This document shows, in pieces, positions 1 to 9,276 of a DNA stretch of 46,923 nt. Below the pieces are notes generated by a model, which was given only the letters and a program-made list of their open reading frames with translations, was not told where the DNA came from and searched no databases. This DNA is from DASWHR01 sp036398095. Its GTDB lineage: Bacteria > Actinomycetota > AC-67. The DNA lies in NCBI GenBank assembly GCA_036398095.1, contig DASWHR010000143.1, positions 1-46,923 of the forward strand, read 5' to 3'. The position numbers and the translations under genes were made by a program. Each line of letters begins with the position of its first letter. The stretch's first letter is position 1.

Positions 1-27
1 GGCCCCCTGGTAGAATCGCCCGCGCCG

Positions 28-1068
28 TCAGACGGGCCCGACGGCAGCTTGCCGGAGTAGCTCAGGGGCAGAGCAGCCGCCTCGTAAGCGGCAGGTCAGG
101 AGTTCAAATCTCCTCTCCGGCTCAAAAGACAGATCGACTCGCGGACCCACCACCTCCACAGGCGGAAGCGTCGCGCCGGCGTCGGGCATCGCCGGCGGTT
201 CCGGTGCCTGCGGCAGGTCGCCGTCCGGTAGCGACGCAACCGCGTCGGTCACCGCGTCGGTCACCGCTTCTGGGAGCGGCTCGGTCGCCGATTCAACGAG
301 GTCGGCCGGCTCGACCGATCCGTCGTCGTGCACGTCGGGCAAGCGGTCGCCCGGTGTGCGACGCCAGTTCGCTCCCGGCTCCTCGTGCTCGCACCAGGTG
401 CCCGCCGTCTCGAACGAGCGAAGCCCGCGGGCCAAGGTGAGGCCGGTGCAGTGCGCGGCGTGCTCGCGCGGATGCTCAGGCTCGTCTGGCTGGAAATCGT
501 GCGTCCACCGAACGAGGGTGCCCGGACGGATCCGGCCGGGTAGTCCGTAGCGCGCGCCCGCGACTCCCATCATTCTTCCTTCGTCGTCCTCGTGGATCGC
601 ATGACCGTGCGACGCGATGCCCATCACGGGCGCCCAAGGATCCAAGCGGCGAGGCCGAGAGTCGGGCGCCGGATCCTCGTCACCGCTTCCGATCTCGTAG
701 GTGCACGCGTAGCCCTTCGAGTCGCTTCCGGCGGCGTCCGTGATGCGATAGCCGTCGATCTCGAAGTGCACCGGCTCGTCTTCCAGGACTCCCTCCAGAA
801 GCTTTGTGTATCGGATCTCGCGACCGCCGACTTGCTCCACGATCTCGCACTCGAAGCGGTACGGGATCGGCTCGGAATCGAACGGATCCACGGCCGGGAC
901 GGCCGGGCCGAGCGTTCCGGTGATCAGCCCGATCTTCGGCGGCAGATCGGTGTTCGGCCACTCCGACGCCGGCGGTTCGACGACCAGCGTTTCGGCGGTG
1001 CCGGCGGGCGCGACGGTCGATGCCAGCAGCGTGACGAGTGCGCCGACGAAGGCGGGGCGGGCTCTCAT
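28..1068 (-). CDS. Secreted protein of unknown function, 3' end antisense to tRNA-Thr
   Basis: The 346-aa product starts at an ATG preceded by GGGGGA. A longer frame runs back to 1110 but has no better start. Residues 1-25 look like a Sec signal peptide with a likely cut after the AGTA stretch. The mature part is rich in Pro, Asp, Glu and His, and has scattered Cys and a proline-rich, low-complexity tail. I recognise no family. The last ~30 codons are read through the complement of tRNA-Thr (51-122), so the C-terminus is partly tRNA antisense. The protein may have ended earlier before this arrangement arose. A short palindrome, AACCG-ATT-CGGTT (1143-1155), lies upstream of the start and could be regulatory. 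Confidence 0.6.
   Translation of the reverse strand: MRARPAFVGALVTLLASTVAPAGTAETLVVEPPASEWPNTDLPPKIGLITGTLGPAVPAVDPFDSEPIPYRFECEIVEQVGGREIRYTKLLEGVLEDEPVHFEIDGYRITDAAGSDSKGYACTYEIGSGDEDPAPDSRPRRLDPWAPVMGIASHGHAIHEDDEGRMMGVAGARYGLPGRIRPGTLVRWTHDFQPDEPEHPREHAAHCTGLTLARGLRSFETAGTWCEHEEPGANWRRTPGDRLPDVHDDGSVEPADLVESATEPLPEAVTDAVTDAVASLPDGDLPQAPEPPAMPDAGATLPPVEVVGPRVDLSFEPERRFELLTCRLRGGCSAPELLRQAAVGPV
51..122 (+). tRNA. tRNA-Thr (anticodon CGT)
   Basis: A 72-nt cloverleaf can be folded by eye. The acceptor stem GCCGGAG (51-57) pairs with CTCCGGC (115-121). The anticodon stem GCCGC/GCGGC encloses the loop CTCGTAA with anticodon CGT, which reads ACG (threonine). The T arm is AGGAG-TTCAAAT-CTCCT. 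The G1-C72 and C2-G71 pairs fit known threonine identity elements. CCA is not encoded. A possible -10 element TAGAAT lies at 11-16. The gene sits inside the antisense 3' end of the minus-strand CDS that ends at 28. Confidence 0.93.
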
Positions 1069-1195
1069 GATTCCCCCTTGATCTGTGCGTCTTCTCCGGG
1101 GATGACGCATTCGTCCCTTCGTGGGGGGAGGGGCGGGAAATCAACCGATTCGGTTCAATGAAGCAAAGCCGGCGGGTGCGGGTGGCCGCGGGCGG

Positions 1196-1220
1196 GGGCG
1201 GGCAGACGGGAGGCCCGCCC
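1196..1220 (-). terminator. GC hairpin downstream of whiB
   Basis: GGGCGGGC and GCCCGCCC form an 8-bp perfect stem with a 9-nt loop, about 40 nt past the whiB stop. There is no U tract, so termination is uncertain. A 12-nt unit, GCCGGCGACGGG, is repeated in tandem between the hairpin and the whiB stop (1225-1236 and 1238-1249). Confidence 0.35.
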
Positions 1221-1258
1221 GGTCGCCGGCGACGGGTGCCGGCGACGGGAGTTCGAAG

Positions 1259-1528
1259 TTACCCGGCGTGCTGGAGGGTTCCGGCCAGGACGCGCTGCGC
1301 GACACCGCGGCGTTGCATGTCGATGCGCTCCTTTTCGGTCACGCCGCCCCAGACCCCGTACCGCTCGCGGTTCTCCAACGAGAACACGAGGCACTGAGCC
1401 TTGACGGTGCAGACTCCACAGATCTCCTTGGCGCGCCACGCGTCGTCCTCGGAGACCGGGAAAAATACCTCCGGCTCGACGCCGCGGCAGGCAGAGTCCT
1501 CCTGCCAGGTGTATCGGTCGTCGTCCAC
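1259..1528 (-). CDS. WhiB-family iron-sulfur transcription factor
   Basis: This 89-aa protein has the family's four cluster-binding cysteines at C14, C37, C40 and C46 (C-x22-C-x2-C-x5-C). The turn motif GVWGG is at 58-62, followed by a basic helix. WhiB proteins are found only in Actinobacteria and their phages. They bind a [4Fe-4S] cluster, contact the primary sigma factor and regulate transcription. The length and spacing resemble the WhiB1/WhiB2 type, but I cannot assign the paralogue. The start is GTG, with an AAGGA-type ribosome site just upstream. The gene stands alone, between an unknown secreted protein on the same strand and a divergent small membrane protein. Confidence 0.95.
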   Translation of the reverse strand: MDDDRYTWQEDSACRGVEPEVFFPVSEDDAWRAKEICGVCTVKAQCLVFSLENRERYGVWGGVTEKERIDMQRRGVAQRVLAGTLQHAG

Positions 1529-1644
1529 TTGTGAATCCTTTCACTAGCGCTTGCAAGAGTTTAGCAGTCCGATGCGGAAAGTAAACACCGGTCAAGCGGA
1601 AGTTTCGCGGAAGCGCGCATCCGCTGTGGTAGCATTCCGCCGCT

Positions 1645-1965
1645 TTGAAAGCTCGCCGTTCGTTCACTCGTGCGTTGGCCGTCCTTGTGCCGGCCGTCGT
1701 TTTCTGCGGAATCGCCGCATTGCCGGCGCTGTCGCAGGAGTCGCCGTCGCCGTCCCCGAGCGCCGTCGCATCGACGCCTGCGGCAACCGCCGAAGGCGCA
1801 GGAGCATCCCCGGCCGCGAGTCCGGTCCTCAAACCCGGCCCGCCGGCTTCGTACTACGCGTCCTACGGATTGATCGCCATCGGCGGCCTCACCATTCTGG
1901 CCGTACTCGCCGGGTATCTGTTCCAAGCGCCCGGCTTTCGCCGCACCAAAGGCGCATCCTCCTAG
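1645..1965 (+). CDS. Small secreted or membrane protein
   Basis: The 106-aa product has an N-terminal basic stretch and a hydrophobic segment (about 10-29) ending at ALS, which looks like a signal peptide. A Ser/Pro/Ala-rich linker spans about 30-65. A transmembrane helix (about 73-93) and a basic tail follow. The expected topology is a short extracytoplasmic linker held by a C-terminal anchor. The start is TTG, with a -10-like TAGCAT at 1630-1635 and no clear ribosome site. It lies divergent from whiB and 64 nt before the DUF2342 gene. I recognise no family. Confidence 0.6.
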   Translation: MKARRSFTRALAVLVPAVVFCGIAALPALSQESPSPSPSAVASTPAATAEGAGASPAASPVLKPGPPASYYASYGLIAIGGLTILAVLAGYLFQAPGFRRTKGASS

Positions 1966-2029
1966 CCGCAGTCGTCGAAGCGCGGCCTCGGGCGGTTCGA
2001 TTCCGGGCTGAGGGGATATCCTCGCGTTG

Positions 2030-3106
2030 ATGGCAACCTCACACGAACTCGTCGACTGGTCCGTCGCCAAGCGCGTCGGTCGCGCGATCGCCGGCGGCGG
2101 ACCGTCCGTCGAACCCGCGGAAGCCAGGCGCATCGTCGACGATTTCCATGAGCACGTGGACACCGCCGACCGGCTCGTCCGCGAATACACCAGCCTCGAG
2201 CCGGCGCGCGACCCGGGGGCGACCGCGGTGCTCAGCCGCGGCGCGTGGATCGATGCGAACGTCGACGCGCTCCGGAGCCTGCTGCGACCACTCGGCGACC
2301 GGCTCGCCTCGCGCGGCGGCGTTGATCGCCGCCTGGGACGGATGGCGATCGGGCTCCAGATCGGGATCCTGCTCGGCTACATCTCGCAGAAGGTGCTCGG
2401 CCAGTACGACCTGCTGCTGGCAACCGGAGAGCCCGGCCGCGTCTACTTCGTCGGGCCGAACATCGTCGCAGCCGAGCGACGCAGCGACCTGAACCCACGC
2501 GACTTCCGGCTGTGGATTGCGCTCCACGAAGTCACGCACCGAACCCAGTTCCTGGCCGTGCCGTGGCTCCGCGAACGCGTCGCGCATCTGATCGAGCAAT
2601 ACCTCGCCGGCATCAAAGTCGACCGGGATCGCCTTCGCGAGGCGATGGCCCGTATCAAGGAACTCGTCGCCGGCGGTCCAGACGCCTGGCGGCGCGCGAA
2701 TGTGATCCAGATCTTCCTGTCGGGCGAGCAGCGCGAGGCGATCGACCGGATGCAGTCGCTGATGTCGGTCGTCGAAGGGCACGGCAACTTCGTCATGGAC
2801 GGCGTCGCGGCGACGCAGATCCCTTCCTACGGCATGCTCCGCGACGCGCTCGACCGTCAGCGCGAACGCACCGGCGGCGCCGAGCGCGCGTTCCAGCGCC
2901 TGATCGCGCTCGACATGAAGTACGAGCAATACGCCGTCGGTCAGAAGTTCTTCGACGCCGTCGCCGCCGGTGGTGGGATGGACGCGGTCAATCGAGTCTG
3001 GGACGCGCCCGAAAACTTGCCGAGCCTGAGCGAGCTTCGCGACCCGGCCGCGTGGATGCGCCGGGTGTCGCCGCAGCCGTCGCTGTTCGACGATCCTTCG
3101 CCGTGA
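2030..3106 (+). CDS. DUF2342 / F420-associated putative zinc metallopeptidase
   Basis: This 358-aa protein has a zincin motif at H166-E-V-T-H170 inside a helical core. It matches the actinobacterial DUF2342 family, described as coenzyme-F420-associated and similar to M. tuberculosis Rv3626c, which also lies directly upstream of tilS. No substrate is established. I see no signal peptide, so it is probably cytoplasmic. The ATG at 2030 was preferred to the TTG at 2027 because TATCCT (2017-2022) sits 7 nt before it, as in leaderless promoters. The stop overlaps the tilS GTG by 4 nt, so the two genes are probably co-translated. Confidence 0.85.
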   Translation: MATSHELVDWSVAKRVGRAIAGGGPSVEPAEARRIVDDFHEHVDTADRLVREYTSLEPARDPGATAVLSRGAWIDANVDALRSLLRPLGDRLASRGGVDRRLGRMAIGLQIGILLGYISQKVLGQYDLLLATGEPGRVYFVGPNIVAAERRSDLNPRDFRLWIALHEVTHRTQFLAVPWLRERVAHLIEQYLAGIKVDRDRLREAMARIKELVAGGPDAWRRANVIQIFLSGEQREAIDRMQSLMSVVEGHGNFVMDGVAATQIPSYGMLRDALDRQRERTGGAERAFQRLIALDMKYEQYAVGQKFFDAVAAGGGMDAVNRVWDAPENLPSLSELRDPAAWMRRVSPQPSLFDDPSP

Positions 3107-4461
3107 AACCCGACGAGTTCGTCGCCGCGGTTCGCGACACGATGCGCCGCCGCGACATGGACGCGGCGGCCGTGATCCTTGCGGCCGTCTCCGGCGGGCC
3201 CGATTCGCTCGCGCTCGCCCACGCGCTCCACCGGCTCGAATATCCGATCGAGATCGCGCACTTCGACCACGGCATGCGCGACGATTCGGCCGACGACGCG
3301 GCCTTCGTGGAAAAGCAGGCCGTCCGGCTCGGCGTCCGGTTCCATCTCGGCCGCCCCGAGCCGGGCTCGCACGGAGCCGGGATCGTGCGCGGCCGCGGCG
3401 AAAGCCCCGAGGAGGCGATGCGCCGAGCGCGTCTGGCCTTCCTGGAGCAGACGGCCGAACGCCACGCCATCCGCCGCATCGCGACCGGCCACACGCTCGA
3501 CGATCAGGCCGAGACCGTCCTGATGCGTGCGATCACCGGCGCCGGCCGCCGCGGCCTCGCCGGCATCCCGCCGGTCCGCCATCCCTACATCCGGCCGCTC
3601 ATCGATTTGCGACGCGCCGACACCGAAGCGTTCTGCCGCGCTCTGCGGCTGCGGCCCCGCCACGATCCGACCAACGGAGACGACCGATACCTGCGCAATG
3701 CCATCCGGGCCGACCTGTTGCCCTTGATTGCCTCTCGGTTCAACCGGCGCGTGTCCGAGACACTCGCGCGCGCCGCCGACGTGCTCCGCGACGAAGACGC
3801 GCTCCTCGACTCGATCGTGGCCGAGGCCGTCCAGGCCGAGGCCGCCGCCGGCACGCTGCGGGTTCGGACCGAGGATCTTGCGGCGCTGCATCCGGCACTG
3901 CAGCGCCGTGCGATCCGCCGGCTCGCCCCGCTCGACGCCGAGGCGACCGAGCGAGTTCGCGTGCTGTCCCTTCAGGGCGACTCGGGCGACCAACTTTTCC
4001 TTCCGGGTCGATTGAACGCGCGCCTGGAATATGGTTGGCTCGTCGTCGGGCCGGCCACTTCCTCGCCGGCCCGGCCGGACGCCGCCGAGCTGGTCCTGCC
4101 GGGAGTGACCGACCTTCCCGGATGGGCCGCGCGGATGCGATCGGTCGTCGCAGCTTCACGACCGGATCCCCTCCCCGACGGTTTTGCCTCGTGCGCATTG
4201 GACGCGAACGCGGCGGGCGAACCGCTCACGATCCGGACGCCTCGCCGCGGCGATCGTTTCCGGCCACTGGGAATGTCCGGGTTCAAGACGCTCGCCGACG
4301 TGCTGTCCGACGCAAAGGTTCCGCGCGACGAGCGGGCCGTCACTCCGGTCGTGGCGGGGCCGAAGGGGATCGTGTGGGTGGTCGGGCACCGGATCGACGA
4401 TCGCTGCAAGGTGACGCGATCGACTAGGCGCGTGTTGGTGCTTGAATGGGAGTCCGCGTGA
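3103..4461 (+). CDS. tilS: tRNA(Ile) lysidine synthetase
   Basis: The 452-aa enzyme is predicted to convert C34 of the AUA-reading tRNA-Ile to lysidine, using ATP and lysine. The PP-loop signature S30-G-G-P-D-S35 is followed by the conserved HFDHGMR and TGHTLDDQAET segments. A helical middle region and a complete C-terminal TilS domain follow; the latter carries the TPRRGDRF and DRCKVTRSTR segments. The start GTG lies inside the upstream gene's stop (GTGA), and this defines the true N-terminus. A longer in-frame reading back to 2512 is only readthrough of the upstream gene's other frame. The next gene, hpt, follows after a 19-nt gap. Confidence 0.95.
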   Translation: MKPDEFVAAVRDTMRRRDMDAAAVILAAVSGGPDSLALAHALHRLEYPIEIAHFDHGMRDDSADDAAFVEKQAVRLGVRFHLGRPEPGSHGAGIVRGRGESPEEAMRRARLAFLEQTAERHAIRRIATGHTLDDQAETVLMRAITGAGRRGLAGIPPVRHPYIRPLIDLRRADTEAFCRALRLRPRHDPTNGDDRYLRNAIRADLLPLIASRFNRRVSETLARAADVLRDEDALLDSIVAEAVQAEAAAGTLRVRTEDLAALHPALQRRAIRRLAPLDAEATERVRVLSLQGDSGDQLFLPGRLNARLEYGWLVVGPATSSPARPDAAELVLPGVTDLPGWAARMRSVVAASRPDPLPDGFASCALDANAAGEPLTIRTPRRGDRFRPLGMSGFKTLADVLSDAKVPRDERAVTPVVAGPKGIVWVVGHRIDDRCKVTRSTRRVLVLEWESA

Positions 4462-4480
4462 GCGGCCTCGGGGAGGAAGC

Positions 4481-5029
4481 GTGAGCGAGATCAACGGCGA
4501 CATCGATCAGGTGCTGATCACCGAAGACGAGATCCAATCGAAGGTCGCGCTGCTCGGCAAGGAGATCTCGGAGGACTATCGCGGCCGGGACTTGCTTCTG
4601 GTCGGCGTTCTCAAGGGCGCATTCACCGTCATGGCCGACCTGTCGCGCGCGATCTCGATTCCCTGCGAGTTCGACTTCATGGCCGTCTCCTCGTACGGGT
4701 CGTCGACCCGCACGAGCGGCATCGTGCGGATCATGAAGGATCTCGACCTCGAGATCGAAGGCCGGCACGTGCTGATCGTCGAGGACGTGATCGATTCCGG
4801 CCTGACGTTGTCCTATCTGCTGCGCAACCTGCGGTCCCGAAACCCCGAGTCGCTCGAGGTCTGCGCCATGCTGTCCAAACCCGATGCCCAGAAGGTGAAT
4901 CTGGACGTCAAGTATCACGGCTTCGAGCTTCCGCCCGTGTTCGTGGTCGGCTACGGCCTGGACTACGCCGAGCGATACCGGAACCTGCCATACGTCGGTA
5001 CACTCAAGCCGCACATCTATCAGGACTAG
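4481..5029 (+). CDS. hpt: Hypoxanthine phosphoribosyltransferase
   Basis: The 182-aa cytoplasmic enzyme is predicted to salvage hypoxanthine and/or guanine with PRPP to give IMP or GMP. The PRPP-binding loop reads V-E101-D102-V-I-D105-S-G107. The N-terminal LLVGVLKGAF and the later FVVGYGLDYAERYRNLPYVG segments are typical of bacterial HPRTs. The GTG at 4481 was chosen because GGGAGGAAGC precedes it; the upstream ATG at 4442 lies inside tilS and lacks such a site. The tilS-hpt-ftsH order is a conserved actinobacterial and Firmicutes arrangement. Confidence 0.95.
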   Translation: MSEINGDIDQVLITEDEIQSKVALLGKEISEDYRGRDLLLVGVLKGAFTVMADLSRAISIPCEFDFMAVSSYGSSTRTSGIVRIMKDLDLEIEGRHVLIVEDVIDSGLTLSYLLRNLRSRNPESLEVCAMLSKPDAQKVNLDVKYHGFELPPVFVVGYGLDYAERYRNLPYVGTLKPHIYQD

Positions 5030-5061
5030 CCGCAAGACCGAGCGGGCAAAGGAGAGGGCGA

Positions 5062-5331
5062 GTGGCGCGGACGTTCCGGGCGACGATTTCGTTCTCGGGT
5101 GCCGGCGGGACCCCGGTGGCGCGGGTTCCGATCGCCCCCGAGATCGCCGAAGAGCTTGGCCTGCGGCCCGGCGAGAGCTTGCGCGCGTCCATGCGAGGAG
5201 CCGAGTTCACCGGCACCGTATCCGGCTCGCTGAAGAGTCCCAGCCTGTCCGTCCCGATGGATGTGATCGCCACGCTCGGCATCCGCGAAGGTCAAGGCGT
5301 GCGGATGACCGTGATCGGCCGGGCCGAGTAG
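5062..5331 (+). CDS. Small DUF1905/AbrB-like beta-barrel protein
   Basis: The 89-aa product appears all-beta, with two halves that each end in a hydrophobic proline-containing motif (VARVPIAPEIAEELGLRPG and LSVPMDVIATLGIREG). This 'bind-then-helix' pattern resembles the DUF1905 or SpoVT/AbrB-like small barrels. I cannot decide between them, and no partner is visible. The start is GTG with AAAGGAGAG upstream. It lies 32 nt after hpt and 60 nt before ftsH, so it probably belongs to the hpt transcript. Confidence 0.6.
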   Translation: MARTFRATISFSGAGGTPVARVPIAPEIAEELGLRPGESLRASMRGAEFTGTVSGSLKSPSLSVPMDVIATLGIREGQGVRMTVIGRAE

Positions 5332-5374
5332 GCAACCGACCGGTGACCCTCTGCGCCGCACGCGGCCGGGGTGG

Positions 5375-5380
5375 TACGAT
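5375..5380 (+). promoter_or_regulatory. -10-like element before ftsH
   Basis: TACGAT is centred about 14 nt before the ftsH ATG at 5392, and no Shine-Dalgarno lies between them. This fits a leaderless or nearly leaderless transcript. No good -35 hexamer is visible. Confidence 0.45.
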
Positions 5381-5391
5381 CGGCCGAACCT

Positions 5392-7401
<2,010 letters not shown>

Positions 7402-7497
7402 GATTCTTCTCGATCCTGAAGGAATCCGCCCTTTCCGGGCAGAACTCCCCTCGGTGAGCCGCGGAGACCCCGCGGACATCGTCCGTAGGGGGTTCCG

Positions 7498-9276
7498 GTG
7501 CGCAGCGATCCGTTCCGCATCGTGGCCGTGTTGCTCGTCGCCGCGTTCGTCGCGGTCCCGCCTGCCCACGCCCGCGATCTGATCCCGCCGAACGACAACT
7601 TCGCCGACGCGACGGTGGTGGACGAGTTTCCCTATCGATCGGTCCGGGACCTCGCGCTTGCCACCCGCGAGCAGGATGAGCCCCTCTGTTCGGTCACCCC
7701 AGGCACGATCTGGTATCGGATCGGCCCCGACGTCGCCGACCAACTCTTGGTCTCGGTCGCCTACGCCCAGGCGAGCCTGGCGGTCTTCGAGGGGACATCG
7801 CTGGATTCGCTGTCACTGGTGTCGGATTGCTACCTCCAGAATGCGATCGTTCGTCCGCGCGCCGGTGTGGCCACGTACGTGCAGGTCGCCTGGGACCGGC
7901 CGGAGACGAGCGTTCCCTACGACCATGTCGCGGTTGTCTTCGACCGCCTGGGCGCGATCACGGGCCGCGTCACCGACGACCAGACCGGCCTGCCGGTCTC
8001 CGGCGCGTGCGTGCACCTGGAACCGGAGGAGTACACCGAGATCGGGATCCAGGGCGTCCTAACAGCCGCGGACGGGACGTACGTGCTCACCCTCGTGCCT
8101 TCGGGCCGGTATCGCGTTCGATTCGGGTGCTTCGGCGAGCCATACCGGGTCGAGTATTGGAACGATGATCCGTTCGAAGGCGCCTGGGTCACCGTTCGAG
8201 GAGGCGCGGTCACGGATGGGATCGACGCGGCGCTGCGGCGAATCGAGGCGATCGTCGGGACGGTCCGGGACGCGGGCGGTACGCCGGTCCGGCGCGCCTG
8301 CATCAACGTTCACCGCGACTCGGACCAGTCGTATCAAGGTGACGTTTGGACGAAGGACGACGGCACGTATGCGATCGGCGTCGCTCCGGGCGCCTACAAG
8401 ATCTATGTCGGCTGTGCATGGCCGCTTCGATCGGAGTGGTACGCCGACGCGCAAGATTTCGAAGACGCAACCCTGATTCAGGTCACGCAGGGAGCCGACA
8501 CGACGGGCATCGACGTAACGCTTGATCCCTCCGTCGAGCCGCCGGGCGACACGCTCGAAACGGCAATCGCCATCCCGTCGGTTCCGTTCAGCATCGAAGC
8601 GCAATTCAGGGACGCCGGGTACGCCTCCGGGCTGTTGCCGTGCGAGGAAGCCGGACCGGACCTGTGGTTCTCCTACACCGCGGCCGCCGCCGAGCCGCTC
8701 GCGCTGACGGTCCACGACCCGGCGCCCACGTTCACGGTTTGGGAGCGGACCGCGGCCGGCTATGACGTTGTCGCCTGCACGCACGACGATGATCGTCGTG
8801 TCGCGCTGTCGTTCCTTCCCGAGCCCGGGCACACATATCTGATCCAGGTCACCGTGTCCCGTTCGCGCAATGCTGTCTTCACCGCCGACGAGGCGCTTGG
8901 GACCACGCGACCCGTCTTCGCGGCCACTGTGCCGTGCGGGCTCACATGCGATTTCTCGCCGGCGGTGGTTTGTGAGGACGATCCCGGCCCGCCGCCCGGC
9001 TCGTGGGACGACATCTTGGTCACCGTCCCGGCCTTGGTCGAGGGCTCGGTGCCGACTCATCTGGTCGCGGTCGTGCCGCCGGTGGCCGATCGGGACCTGG
9101 TCGTGTGCCGGCCATCGGGGACGGATCGATTCGTCGCGCTGGCTGCCGGGCCGGCACAGGAGCAGGAAGGGGTCGCCGTGCCCATCGCAGCCGGAGAGCA
9201 ATACGTGATTCGCGTGTTCAACTGGGCCGATGCGGTGCCTGTGACGGGACGCATCGGCTATCGGGTGGCGCGGTGA
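7498..9276 (+). CDS. Secreted protein with carboxypeptidase-regulatory-like repeats (paralogue 1)
   Basis: The 592-aa product has a signal peptide (about 1-26, ending AHA). A beta-rich module opening with PPNDNFADAT follows. Two carboxypeptidase-regulatory/CnaB-like domains (about 152-247 and 248-343) come next, each starting with an I[TV]G-V turn and carrying a VxxGC...W/Y...G-ID-L pattern. The C-terminal half is beta-rich with several Cys. It looks like a surface or extracellular adhesin-like protein; I see no catalytic motif. The start GTG has AGGGGG upstream. Its stop overlaps the GTG of a related gene by 4 nt, implying translational coupling. It sits between ftsH and folE, which usually adjoin. 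Confidence 0.75.
   Translation: MRSDPFRIVAVLLVAAFVAVPPAHARDLIPPNDNFADATVVDEFPYRSVRDLALATREQDEPLCSVTPGTIWYRIGPDVADQLLVSVAYAQASLAVFEGTSLDSLSLVSDCYLQNAIVRPRAGVATYVQVAWDRPETSVPYDHVAVVFDRLGAITGRVTDDQTGLPVSGACVHLEPEEYTEIGIQGVLTAADGTYVLTLVPSGRYRVRFGCFGEPYRVEYWNDDPFEGAWVTVRGGAVTDGIDAALRRIEAIVGTVRDAGGTPVRRACINVHRDSDQSYQGDVWTKDDGTYAIGVAPGAYKIYVGCAWPLRSEWYADAQDFEDATLIQVTQGADTTGIDVTLDPSVEPPGDTLETAIAIPSVPFSIEAQFRDAGYASGLLPCEEAGPDLWFSYTAAAAEPLALTVHDPAPTFTVWERTAAGYDVVACTHDDDRRVALSFLPEPGHTYLIQVTVSRSRNAVFTADEALGTTRPVFAATVPCGLTCDFSPAVVCEDDPGPPPGSWDDILVTVPALVEGSVPTHLVAVVPPVADRDLVVCRPSGTDRFVALAAGPAQEQEGVAVPIAAGEQYVIRVFNWADAVPVTGRIGYRVAR

Noticed and set aside
2512..3102. 5' extension of the tilS frame
   Set aside because: It overlaps the DUF2342 gene in another frame. 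The GTGA junction at 3103 gives the natural start.
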